Positions 1 through 5,551 are shown, numbered from the stretch's first letter. The stretch: 5,551 bases of DNA from Porphyromonas sp. (GCA_029983495.1 JASBZJ010000131.1:1-5551); one strand, 5' to 3'. Notes: a model not told the origin generated them from the sequence alone. Translations and numbers: made by a program.

Positions 1-73
1 GAATAGCCGTTGTACCATCTGCCTTGACTTTGCTCCTATTGATGTAGAATAAGATGTTGAATGTACTACGCAT
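1..73 (-). CDS. Second tandem tyrosine recombinase, N-terminal fragment (cut by window edge)
   Basis: Read leftwards from ATG at 73-71, 24 codons are visible before the window ends. The peptide opens MRSTFNILFYINRSKVKA and continues DGTTAI, which is the usual first strand of the arm-type DNA-binding domain of Bacteroidota phage-type integrases (a short FNILFYI strand, then basic residues, then a small polar turn before the next strand). The gene would bind arm sites and catalyse site-specific strand exchange; its catalytic domain is outside the window. It begins only 4 bases after the stop codon of the complete recombinase at 78-1307, with no clear Shine-Dalgarno sequence, so it is probably co-transcribed and perhaps translationally coupled. 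The family call rests on a short N-terminal match and on context, hence moderate confidence. I cannot tell whether the full gene is intact. Confidence 0.72.
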   Translation of the reverse strand, partial: MRSTFNILFYINRSKVKADGTTAI

Positions 74-77
74 AGGC

Positions 78-1307
78 TTAGATGTTAAGAGTTAAATCGG
101 ATGTGAAAGAGAGGAAGTGTCCAAACTCCTCGAATAGCTTGGTTGGCGTTACTTGGGCATATCGCTCTGTGGTTTGAATACTACTATGCCCGAGCATCTT
201 GCTAACCGTTTCCAAAGGTACGCCGTGTTCCAAAGTGATGAGCGTTGCAAAGGTATGTCGTCCAATGTGCGCTGTTAGAGGTATACTTATCCCAGCCCTT
301 AGCTGCAAGGCTTTCAGATGAATGCGATAAGATTGATAAGAAATGGTCGGTAGTAGCCTTTCTTCGTTAGTTTGATGATACAGATGTAGCACCGCTTCAG
401 CTTGTGGCAAGAGCTTAATACGGCAAAGCGTATCGGTCTTCTGTCGCCTAAACTTCAGCCACCTTGCCCCTGCATCGTCCTCTACAAGGTGTTCCTTACG
501 CAGACTAACCATATCGCAAAAGGCAACGCCTGTGTAACAAGTAAAGAGAAAGAGATTGCGAGCCAACTGAAGTTCTACCTCATACGCCTCTAAATGCATT
601 TGCTGTATTTTATCGAGAGAGGCTTTATCCAAAGCTCGTGGCAAGCGGTTATCTCCTCGCTCTATCTTGATATGCTCAAAGAGTAAGCGGCCTGTATGCC
701 CTTCTCTAAAGGCTAATCGACAAACCTTTTTAACCGCTAAGGCTATCTTACGATAATAGCCTTGGGAATGGTTACACTCACCTATGCTGTAAGCCTGTAA
801 TTGGTCTAAGAAATTCTCCGCAATCTGCCCAAAGCTAATCTCCTTGCTATGGAATTGTTTCAAGATAAAGGATTGAAGATGCTTCCGAATAACACGATAG
901 GAGGAGAAAGAACGCTCGGTTATCTCTATGCCTACCTGCTTACGCAAGTCTTCCAGCATTTGGTCGTAGCGTTGTAGAAAGGTCGTTCTACTCTGCATAG
1001 AGCCTTGCACCTCCTCTTTGATGTCTGAAGCGGTAAAGTCTACGCCTCGCTCACAGAGCCGTTGATAGGCACTCCGCAAAGAAACAAGAAGTTGCTCTAA
1101 TTTCGCATTGGTTATAACTGCCTCACGGCTTTTGCCATTAAGTCGACTTTCTCGGGTGTTCCATAGCTGGGGACGGCAAGACAGCTTCGTACTGAATTGA
1201 GCCATCGTGCGGTTGTAGCTTATTCGTCCCATAATCGGGGCTTGTCCCGACTTGTCTAAACTGCTCTTTTTAAGGTAGAGCAAAACCTTCATTTTCTCTT
1301 GTTGCAT
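78..1307 (-). CDS. Tyrosine recombinase / integrase of an integrative element (complete)
   Basis: Site-specific recombinase that would integrate and excise a mobile element through a 3'-phosphotyrosine intermediate. In the 409-residue reading, residues 6-95 form an arm-binding domain (KVLLYLKK..., APIMGRIS), about 108-205 a helical SAM-like core-binding domain, and about 223-398 the catalytic domain. Visible catalytic residues are K290, H347 and R350 (HIGRHTFA), H374 (LGHSSIQTTERYAQV) and the nucleophile Y383. The usual first arginine (TGLR) is replaced: the motif reads TGVAFCD, with Ala262. IntDOT of CTnDOT also lacks this Arg and, as I recall, uses an Arg two residues before its catalytic Lys; here R288 sits at that place. 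The start is uncertain. ATG at 1307 is the longest, but ATG at 1292 (MKVLLYLKK) fits the family better and has an AAGAGAA stretch just upstream. The next recombinase starts 4 bases downstream. Confidence 0.95.
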   Translation of the reverse strand: MQQEKMKVLLYLKKSSLDKSGQAPIMGRISYNRTMAQFSTKLSCRPQLWNTRESRLNGKSREAVITNAKLEQLLVSLRSAYQRLCERGVDFTASDIKEEVQGSMQSRTTFLQRYDQMLEDLRKQVGIEITERSFSSYRVIRKHLQSFILKQFHSKEISFGQIAENFLDQLQAYSIGECNHSQGYYRKIALAVKKVCRLAFREGHTGRLLFEHIKIERGDNRLPRALDKASLDKIQQMHLEAYEVELQLARNLFLFTCYTGVAFCDMVSLRKEHLVEDDAGARWLKFRRQKTDTLCRIKLLPQAEAVLHLYHQTNEERLLPTISYQSYRIHLKALQLRAGISIPLTAHIGRHTFATLITLEHGVPLETVSKMLGHSSIQTTERYAQVTPTKLFEEFGHFLSFTSDLTLNI

Positions 1308-1326
1308 ACGCTTCTATTTTTGTGGG

Positions 1327-1334
1327 CAAAGTTA
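1327..1334 (-). promoter_or_regulatory. -7 box of the integrase promoter
   Basis: On the minus strand this reads TAACTTTG, a full match to the Bacteroidota -7 consensus TAnnTTTG. Transcription would start near 1320, about 12 bases before the ATG at 1307 and about 28 before the ATG at 1292. That very short leader favours the inner start. No good TTTG -33 box is seen at 19-21 bases upstream, so the promoter may be weak or activator-dependent. With flanking bases it reads GTAACTTTGC (1326-1335), which also fits the CTnDOT-type core-site consensus GTAnnTTTGC. Confidence 0.5.
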
Positions 1335-1417
1335 CCCAGTTACGAAGCGTTCTATGCTATGCAAAACATTGTAGTTCAGTGTATAAAAATCAATTCAGCG
1401 ACAGCCGACACCATCGA

Positions 1418-1477
1418 GGTAACTACACCTCGTTACCAAACACTGCTACAGCCATCTGAGCTAACGATTTGGTAACG
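1418..1477. repeat. Cluster of GGTAAC / GTTACC inverted repeats upstream of the integrase
   Basis: GGTAAC occurs at 1418-1423, its complement in CGTTACCAAA at 1431-1440, and TTTGGTAACG at 1468-1477. The last two are a perfect 10-base inverted pair with a 27-base spacer. The first two form GGTAAC-N8-GTTACC, overlapping a second 6-base pair CGAGGT/ACCTCG (1415-1432). A further GTTACC lies at 1331-1336 next to the integrase promoter. Several oriented copies of one short word beside a recombinase gene are typical of arm-type integrase, Xis or repressor binding sites; which of these is not decidable from sequence. Confidence 0.5.
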
Positions 1478-1496
1478 GATATTCTGCCGAAATACA

Positions 1497-1514
1497 CACT
1501 TTCTGCACTTTCTA
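1497..1514. repeat. Tandem 9-base direct repeat
   Basis: CACTTTCTG is followed at once by CACTTTCTA, so eight of nine bases are repeated in tandem. It lies 20 bases beyond the GGTAAC cluster and could be a pair of protein-binding sites in the integrase upstream region, or chance. Confidence 0.3.
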
Positions 1515-1686
1515 CCTCTAAGCAACACACGGCATAAAACCGCATTCTACACACATCCTCAATCAATTACCTCTCAACCGCACCTTTCAGCTATTTCTTC
1601 AAATAGTTCCATAATATATCATTATTTTCTTCAGGTTCATTTTTATTTTTCTCCTGATGAAAAGATCAAAACTTCGGAGCATTTGT

Positions 1687-1752
1687 TTGAGTTTACTTGA
1701 TGATTTTCCATTTTAATCAACAACAAAATTGGAAATCATCAAGTAAACTCAA
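1687..1752. repeat. Long near-perfect inverted repeat (hairpin or cruciform)
   Basis: The left arm (1687-1710, starting TTGAGTTTACTTGATGAT) is the reverse complement of the right arm (1730-1752) except for one extra T in the left arm. Allowing one unpaired T (1730), the pairing continues for four further bases (1711-1714 with 1725-1728) and leaves a loop of about 10 bases (1715-1724). The stem is about 28 pairs. Neither side is followed by a T-run in either direction, so it is not an intrinsic terminator. It could be an att-associated structure, a transfer-origin-like hairpin, or a fold-back remnant of a small transposable element. Confidence 0.85.
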
Positions 1753-1788
1753 TTACAAGTTCTATTCGTTTAGGGTTTTACTCGTGCG

Positions 1789-1830
1789 AAAAAATCCCCC
1801 AGAGCTTCATTTTTTGAGGCTCAGGGGGAT
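1789..1830 (-). terminator. Intrinsic terminator reading leftwards, no upstream gene recognised
   Basis: On the minus strand, ATCCCCCTGAGCCTCA pairs with TGAAGCTCTGGGGGAT (one A:A mismatch, one G:U pair) around a loop of five A, and is followed directly by six T. This is a strong rho-independent terminator for leftward transcription. Read rightwards it has only an A-run before it and no T-run after it. No convincing minus-strand protein gene lies between 1831 and 2601. It therefore ends an unrecognised short RNA, or is what is left of a gene cut by the insertion, or shields the integrase region from transcription entering from the right. Confidence 0.75.
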
Positions 1831-1863
1831 GGTGAGAGGCAATATATTTTCTCTAAATGCCAA

Positions 1864-1871
1864 CAAATTTA
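1864..1871 (-). promoter_or_regulatory. Possible -7 box for a short leftward RNA
   Basis: The minus strand reads TAAATTTG, matching TAnnTTTG. A transcript from here would start near 1857 and end at the terminator at 1789, giving an RNA of about 70 bases. No TTTG -33 box is visible at the right distance, so the call is weak and rests mainly on the otherwise unexplained terminator. Confidence 0.25.
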
Positions 1872-2143
1872 CTCCACTACAGCCTCTTATTTAGAAGGGC
1901 TGAACTACTACTTATTTTTCAAAGGGTTCATGATACCTCATTAACATCGTTACTTCCCTTAGTTTACATGTGTTCGTTCTCTTCATTATTTTTAGGCTCG
2001 GTGCTTTGTTTCTGAGGCATTCAATAAAGTCTCTTTCTGCAATTACTTATGAGATCCCCTTTTTATAGCGCTTTGGAACCCATTATACTGTATGGTTCGG
2101 TTACTGTTTACGAAAAAATAATAAGAAAAGGCAACTGAATTGT

Positions 2144-2173
2144 TTTGAGAATATCTTTTTTATTGTATCTTTG
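2144..2173 (+). promoter_or_regulatory. Strong Bacteroidota promoter (TTTG ... TATCTTTG)
   Basis: TTTG at 2144-2147 and TATCTTTG at 2166-2173 are separated by 18 bases, close to the phylum consensus TTTG-N19-TAnnTTTG. This is the best promoter in the window. Transcription would start near 2178-2181, directly before the structured segment 2183-2255. It drives either a small RNA or a rho mRNA with a leader of about 420 bases. Extended by one base on each side, the -7 box reads GTATCTTTGC (2165-2174), again matching GTAnnTTTGC, so the site may double as an attachment core. Confidence 0.65.
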
Positions 2174-2178
2174 CTATG

Positions 2179-2376
2179 CGTAAGAGGGTTGACGCCGTGG
2201 AAGACCCCATTCAGGAATTGTATTGCGCTTAATGGGGCTACACGCTTAACCTATTCTCCACCTTCGCTTCTATAATGGCAATTTCTTTTCTGAGCTAACT
2301 CAAAAAAAGAAGTTCTCTTCTACGTTGTTCTTCTTTGGAGATTGCTTACTTGTCGGTGAAGAGGGTGTACCTCTAT
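2179..2376 (+). ncRNA. Candidate structured small RNA (or structured rho leader), 3' end uncertain
   Basis: Directly after the promoter, 2183-2255 folds into a long interrupted hairpin. CCCCATT (2205-2211) pairs perfectly with AATGGGG (2231-2237). GTGG (2197-2200) pairs with CTAC (2238-2241), leaving an AAGA bulge (2201-2204) on the 5' side. An outer stem joins AGAGGGTTGACG (2183-2194) to CGCTTAACCTATTCT (2243-2255 region) with mismatches. The apical loop is about 19 bases. The 3' end is a guess: a small stem AGAGG/CCTCT (2360-2374) followed by ATTTCC is the only weak terminator-like site. A length of about 200 bases and a dedicated promoter would suit a 6S-type RNA or the Bacteroidales-1 motif, but I see no diagnostic sequence. 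The 18-codon ORF at 2176-2232 starts at or before the expected transcription start. Confidence 0.4.
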
Positions 2377-2601
2377 TTCCTTAGGGATTATTTTTGTAAT
2401 CGCAAAAGAAGCACTATTTTTAGGGTGGAAATAGCCTTTCCCGATGATGTTACTGTTACTATAGTGTATATGTTGGTTCTTGATGTGCCTCATAAAACAT
2501 AGATAGTTGTTTGTTTGGGAAATTTGGGGTGTAGCGTATACTCCGTTGCTGTTGTTCAAATCCTTTTACTTTATTCACCCTTCAAAAGGCTACAGAAAAC
2601 G
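2377..2601 (+). promoter_or_regulatory. Region just upstream of rho with a possible proximal promoter
   Basis: No gene is supported here. Small perfect stems occur at 2386-2401 (GATTA/TAATC) and 2414-2434 (CTATTT/AAATAG), consistent with a folded leader. A possible rho-proximal promoter is TTG at 2546-2548, 18 bases, then TACTTTAT at 2567-2574, which keeps six of the conserved positions of TAnnTTTG-type boxes only in part. It would give a leader of about 22 bases before the ATG at 2602. Whether rho is read from here, from 2144-2173, or from both cannot be settled by reading. Confidence 0.35.
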
Positions 2602-4923
2602 ATGCCAAAATTTACCCTACCAAGCCTACAAAATAATAGCATTGAGGAGCTAGAAGATATAGCTAGGGATATGGAAATAGAAGAAATCCCCAGCGAAAAA
2701 CAAGCCATAATATATGCTATTCTCGACCAGCAAGCCGAAAATGAAGCTGTAAAAGAAACAATTCAGCGTACCCCAAAAGGGAAAAAGAGTAATACCTCTA
2801 GGAAGAGAGGTCGCCCCCGTAAGGAGGATGTACAAAGTACACAACTTGCTAGTACTATGTACGATAGAATGAATAATGCCGAGAATAAGAAGTACAACAA
2901 GGTTGCTAACACGGCTCCTAATTCAAAAGAGATCCCAAAGAATATGGAAAAGAAACATTTCGAAGTCCCTAGCCATCCCTCTTTACTTACCGATGATGAG
3001 CCTACATATAGTAGTACAAATAACACAATAGCTCCTAGTGGAATGGATGTAATTACCGACCTTGATGAGGTGATGAATGACTTATACCCATCAAATCCTA
3101 GTGTTAAACAACCTGTTTCCCAGGTTCCTAAGGCAAATGCGACTACTTTTACCAAGGAGCCAATTCCCTCAATTGCACGCAATGAACCTAGCCATTCAAA
3201 TTCCGTTCAGGATGATCACGACTTCCTTTCGAGTGTAATTGATGATATTGATGATTTCTTCCCTTCGTCATCGCATTCATTTAATCATAATGATATTATC
3301 AACGATGATCAACCCATCGTTTCTCGGAGCTTTAGCTCGTTCGATACAACACCGTCGAACGACCTCTCGAGTATTATTACCGACCTAGATGAAGTAACGT
3401 CGGAGATGAATATGCCCGAAAGTACTTATGTGCAGGGGCTGGACGCAAACAACAATGCTGAGGAGTTTACAGAAGATACAACCTACGATGATAAGCCAAT
3501 TGTAAGTAGGAGTGCTTTTGTTGAGGACAATAGTAAATCTACCTCGTCAAATGAACCGAAGCTTATCTTCCGCCATAACGATATTGTTGATTCTGAAAAC
3601 GAAATAAGTTCGTTTTATAATAGAAATACAGGCAGTTCAATTCTTGATTCGGTACTGCCTTACCAGCAAAAGAGCGCATCGAAACCCATCCTTTCATCGA
3701 GCAGTGCCGTAAGCGAGCTTTTTGGATCCGATTCCCAGGTTTCAAATCGTAAGGCTTCGCCTCGTGTTGTGGTGCCTAATAAGCCTTATGACTTCTCAGA
3801 TGATATTATTGCAACTGGAGTTTTAGAAATAATTCCTGAGGGGTATGGTTTTTTACGTAGTGCCGACTATAATTACCTTTCGAGTCCCGATGATATTTAT
3901 ATTTCTCCACAGCAAATAAAAAACAACATGCTTAAAACTGGCGATGTTGTTACGGGATCGATAATGCCCCCTAAGGAAGGCGAAAAATTCTTCCCCTTCG
4001 ATAAACTGCATTCTGTAAATGGGAGGTCGTTGAAAGAACTCCGTGAACGGGTTCCATTTGATCATCTTACACCGTTATTCCCCGATAAAAAATTAAAACT
4101 CGAAAGTTTAGAGGTGGCTTCGGTGTACGACAAAACTGCTATGCGGATCGTTGACCTTTTCTGCCCAATAGGTAAAGGGCAGCGTGGCTTAATTGTTTCG
4201 CAACCTAAAACGGGTAAAACTATGTTGCTTAAGGATATAGCCAATGCCATTAGTGCTAATCATCCCGAGGTTTACGAAATAATACTGCTTATTGATGAGC
4301 GACCTGAAGAAGTTACCGATATGGCAAGGAATGTGAAAGCCGAAGTTATAGCTTCGACTTTTGATGAGCCAGCCGAACGGCATGTGAAAGTAGCCGAAAT
4401 AGTACTTGAAAAAGCGAAGCGATTGGTTGAATGTGGTCACGATGTTGTTATATTGCTCGACTCAATTACTCGTTTGGCTCGTGCTTACAACACTATCCAG
4501 CCTGCTAGTGGTAAAGTGTTATCGGGTGGGGTTGATGCTAATGCTTTACAAAAGCCAAAACGCTTTTTTGGTGCCGCTCGAAATATTGAAAATGGAGGTA
4601 GCCTTACCATTTTAGCTACGGCACTGACCGAAACAGGGAGCAAGATGGATGATGTTATTTACGAGGAGTTTAAAGGAACGGGTAATATGGAACTGCAACT
4701 AGATCGTAAGCTTGCCAATAGGCGAATTTTCCCTGCTATTGATATTATGCAGAGTAGTACTCGTCGCGATGATCTTTTACTCGACCCCATTTCGCTCAAC
4801 CGAATTTGGATTCTTCGAAAATACCTCTCGAACATGAATTCGATTGAAGCGATGGAATTTGTAAAACAAAAAATAGAGCTAACCGAAAGTAACCTTGAGT
4901 TTTTAGCTTCGATGAACAGTTAA
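2602..4923 (+). CDS. rho: Transcription termination factor Rho with a long disordered insertion
   Basis: Hexameric RNA-dependent ATPase/helicase that releases RNA polymerase from transcripts. Length is 773 residues against about 420 in E. coli. Domains: Rho N-terminal helical domain (1-45), a basic AT-hook-like patch RKRGRPRK (67-74), a low-complexity insertion rich in Ser, Asn and Asp (about 75-395), the cold-shock-like primary RNA-binding domain (about 404-474, [29 protein letters not shown]), and the RecA-like motor. Motor motifs are Walker A SQPKTGKT (533-540), the IDERPEE segment with catalytic Glu566, Walker B VVILLD ending at Asp620, the Q-loop [13 protein letters not shown], the R-loop ETGSKMD (Lys681), and arginines R708 and R721 equivalent to the E. 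coli R353 and R366 finger. All are present, so the enzyme should be active. The insertion is the normal Bacteroidota pattern; in B. thetaiotaomicron it has been linked to phase separation. ATG 2602 begins the family-like N-terminus; an upstream ATG at 2515 is rejected. Confidence 0.98.
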   Translation: MPKFTLPSLQNNSIEELEDIARDMEIEEIPSEKQAIIYAILDQQAENEAVKETIQRTPKGKKSNTSRKRGRPRKEDVQSTQLASTMYDRMNNAENKKYNKVANTAPNSKEIPKNMEKKHFEVPSHPSLLTDDEPTYSSTNNTIAPSGMDVITDLDEVMNDLYPSNPSVKQPVSQVPKANATTFTKEPIPSIARNEPSHSNSVQDDHDFLSSVIDDIDDFFPSSSHSFNHNDIINDDQPIVSRSFSSFDTTPSNDLSSIITDLDEVTSEMNMPESTYVQGLDANNNAEEFTEDTTYDDKPIVSRSAFVEDNSKSTSSNEPKLIFRHNDIVDSENEISSFYNRNTGSSILDSVLPYQQKSASKPILSSSSAVSELFGSDSQVSNRKASPRVVVPNKPYDFSDDIIATGVLEIIPEGYGFLRSADYNYLSSPDDIYISPQQIKNNMLKTGDVVTGSIMPPKEGEKFFPFDKLHSVNGRSLKELRERVPFDHLTPLFPDKKLKLESLEVASVYDKTAMRIVDLFCPIGKGQRGLIVSQPKTGKTMLLKDIANAISANHPEVYEIILLIDERPEEVTDMARNVKAEVIASTFDEPAERHVKVAEIVLEKAKRLVECGHDVVILLDSITRLARAYNTIQPASGKVLSGGVDANALQKPKRFFGAARNIENGGSLTILATALTETGSKMDDVIYEEFKGTGNMELQLDRKLANRRIFPAIDIMQSSTRRDDLLLDPISLNRIWILRKYLSNMNSIEAMEFVKQKIELTESNLEFLASMNS

Positions 4924-4966
4924 TTAATTGTTCATAGTTGCTTAATCTTTAAGGTGTTTGTACGAG

Positions 4967-5006
4967 GAGCCTTTCCAATGTATTTTGTTTGGAAGGGCTC
5001 TTTTTG
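4967..5006 (+). terminator. Intrinsic terminator of rho
   Basis: GAGCCTTTCCAA (4967-4978) pairs with TTGGAAGGGCTC (4989-5000) over 12 positions including one G:U pair, with a 10-base loop, followed by TTTTTG. It lies 43 bases after the rho stop codon and acts rightwards only. The gene for Rho itself thus ends at a Rho-independent site, and prs is insulated from rho transcription. Confidence 0.9.
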
Positions 5007-5304
5007 TAGTTGCTTGCTCCTAATATGTAAATAGAAATTGTTATTGCTTGTAGTTGGTGGCGTATTAAGCTAATCGTTATTCGTATAGTTCTTTAAACGT
5101 GTTGTCTGTAGAAGAGAATAGTAATAGCCCAATTATTTCACTAAACTATTAGGTGTGGATCCTCTGCAATTGTTTGAAGAAATAAACTTACCTTTGCAAG
5201 GCAAATGCAACAGTAGTGTAACATTCCTGCGAAATAATATTTCCGAGAAAGTAGAAACTGACTAGTAATTCACCTGGTTCAAATTAGCAAGTAACAATTT
5301 TACT
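5007..5304 (+). promoter_or_regulatory. prs promoter and leader
   Basis: A full -7 match TACCTTTG lies at 5189-5196; the start of transcription would be near 5203, giving a leader of about 100 bases. The -33 region is poor: TTTG at 5173-5176 is too close, and nothing better is seen 19-21 bases upstream. The leader holds an AT-rich palindrome GAAATAATATTTC (5231-5243), possibly an operator but weak evidence. Bases 5007-5188 contain no gene or other structure that I can support, apart from repeated GTAGTTG words. Confidence 0.5.
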
Positions 5305-5551
5305 ATGGAAAACGATAGTTCCTTCCTTATCTTTTCTGGGTCGCAATCGCGCCATTTAACAGAACAAATATGCCAACATTTAAACTGCCGTTTGGGCAGA
5401 ATGAGTGTGCAACACTTTGCCGATGGCGAATTTGCTGTGCGATTCGAGGAAAGCATTCGTGGAAAAGATGTATTCTTGGTGCAGAGTACAAACCCCAATA
5501 GCGATAACCTTATGGAGTTACTGCTAATGATTGATGCCGCAAAACGAGCAA
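5305..5551 (+). CDS. prs: Ribose-phosphate pyrophosphokinase (PRPP synthetase), N-terminal part, cut by window edge
   Basis: Makes 5-phosphoribosyl-1-pyrophosphate from ribose 5-phosphate and ATP, the precursor of purines, pyrimidines, His, Trp and NAD; cytosolic. The 82 visible codons cover the first half of the N-terminal phosphoribosyltransferase-like domain of a protein usually about 310 residues long. Seen: FSGSQSRHL (10-18), the FADGEFAVRF segment (38-47, equivalent to the FSDGE nucleotide-contact motif), RGKDVFLVQST (52-62), and DNLMELLLMIDAAKRA (67-82). These are near-identical to family signatures. The ATP-loop Arg/Gln, the metal-binding His and the ribose-phosphate loop lie beyond the window. 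ATG 5305 is the only start, since an in-frame TAA lies at 5266. It has its own promoter and is separated from rho by a terminator, so the adjacency is probably not functional. Confidence 0.96.
   Translation, partial: MENDSSFLIFSGSQSRHLTEQICQHLNCRLGRMSVQHFADGEFAVRFEESIRGKDVFLVQSTNPNSDNLMELLLMIDAAKRA

Larger units (their letters stand above)
1..1760. mobile_element. Terminal part of an integrated element (integration module), right boundary not fixed
   Basis: Two tandem tyrosine recombinases, then repeats and a long hairpin, directly beside two housekeeping genes (rho, prs), are what one end of an integrative conjugative or mobilizable element looks like. The rest of the element would extend leftwards beyond the window. 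The right boundary given here is a guess placed just after the long hairpin; it could lie anywhere from about 1320 to 2175. No tRNA gene or second att copy is visible to fix it. Confidence 0.4.
1308..2143. other. Gene-free junction region between integrase and rho
   Basis: No protein gene is supported on either strand. The stretch contains the integrase promoter, the GGTAAC repeat cluster, the tandem 9-base repeat, a small imperfect hairpin (1589-1608, AGCTATTT-CTTC-AAATAGTT), the long inverted repeat, the orphan leftward terminator, and another small stem at 1881-1901. The part from about 1902 to 2143 shows nothing I can name. The end of the mobile element is expected somewhere inside it or at the promoter that follows. 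Confidence 0.6.

Noticed and set aside
402..593. 63-codon plus-strand ORF inside the integrase
   Set aside because: Antisense to the catalytic and core-binding domains of a clear tyrosine recombinase, with no supporting features.
1308..1690. Short minus-strand ORFs with Glu/Asn-rich ends (e.g. one after an AGGAG near 1650)
   Set aside because: They are 12-25 codons, mutually overlapping in different frames and without recognisable motifs; chance is the simplest explanation.
1697..1894. 65-codon plus-strand ORF
   Set aside because: It runs through the right arm of the long hairpin and the terminator stem, and the peptide looks like random translation.
1964..2020. 18-codon minus-strand ORF (MPQKQSTEPKNNEENEHM) and a longer open frame around it
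   Set aside because: It is low-complexity, has no clear ribosome binding site, and matches no family I know; not supportable although the leftward terminator at 1789 lies downstream of it.
2176..2232. 18-codon ORF (MRKRVDAVEDPIQELYCA)
   Set aside because: Its ATG is only 3 bases after the -7 box, so it would lie at or before the transcription start, and it has no ribosome binding site; the segment is better explained by RNA structure.
2183..2255. SRP (4.5S) RNA, tmRNA or tRNA
   Set aside because: The hairpin lacks the SRP GGAA-loop and asymmetric-loop signature, and I see no tRNA-like acceptor or T-arm; only the shape is suggestive.
2320..2559. 79-codon minus-strand ORF
   Set aside because: No family resemblance, no start signals, and it lies opposite the expected rho leader.
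2515..2601. Upstream ATG extending rho by 29 residues
   Set aside because: The extra residues are hydrophobic and unlike Rho N-termini, overlap a possible promoter, and lie before [10 protein letters not shown], which fits the start of the Rho N-terminal helical domain.
2763..3182. 139-codon minus-strand ORF inside rho
   Set aside because: It is an antisense shadow of the Ser/Asp-rich linker, which yields hydrophobic-looking peptide on the other strand; rho is certain here.

Overview
The window suggests a member of the order Bacteroidales (phylum Bacteroidota). Three things point there: promoters of the TAnnTTTG (-7) type that is special to this phylum, tyrosine recombinases of the Bacteroides integrative-element type, and a very long Rho factor with a low-complexity insertion of several hundred residues between its N-terminal and RNA-binding domains. 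I cannot name the genus; a Porphyromonadaceae-like organism is only a guess.

Layout. (1) 1-1307, minus strand: the integration module of a mobile element, made of two tandem tyrosine recombinase genes read leftwards. The first is complete (stop at 78-80). The second starts 4 bases later and runs out of the window, leaving 24 codons. (2) 1308-2164: a gene-poor junction region. It holds the integrase promoter, a cluster of GGTAAC inverted and direct repeats, a near-perfect 66-base hairpin (1687-1752) and a strong intrinsic terminator pointing left with no recognisable gene feeding it (1789-1830). The end of the mobile element must lie somewhere here. (3) 2144-2601: a very good Bacteroidota promoter (2144-2173) followed by a highly foldable segment (2183-2255). 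This is either a small RNA gene or the start of a long structured rho leader. (4) 2602-4923, plus strand: rho, 773 residues, followed by a textbook intrinsic terminator (4967-5006). (5) 5189-5551: promoter, leader and first 82 codons of prs (PRPP synthetase), cut by the window edge.

How it fits together. rho and prs are ordinary housekeeping genes, each with its own transcription signals, so they are not an operon. The recombinase pair belongs to an integrated element whose end lies in the non-coding stretch upstream of rho. Two 10-base sequences in that stretch (1326-1335 and 2165-2174) fit GTAnnTTTGC, the target consensus I recall for the CTnDOT family. The most original parts are the duplicated short motifs inside the disordered insertion of Rho, the unassigned structured RNA upstream of rho, and the large hairpin next to the integrase.
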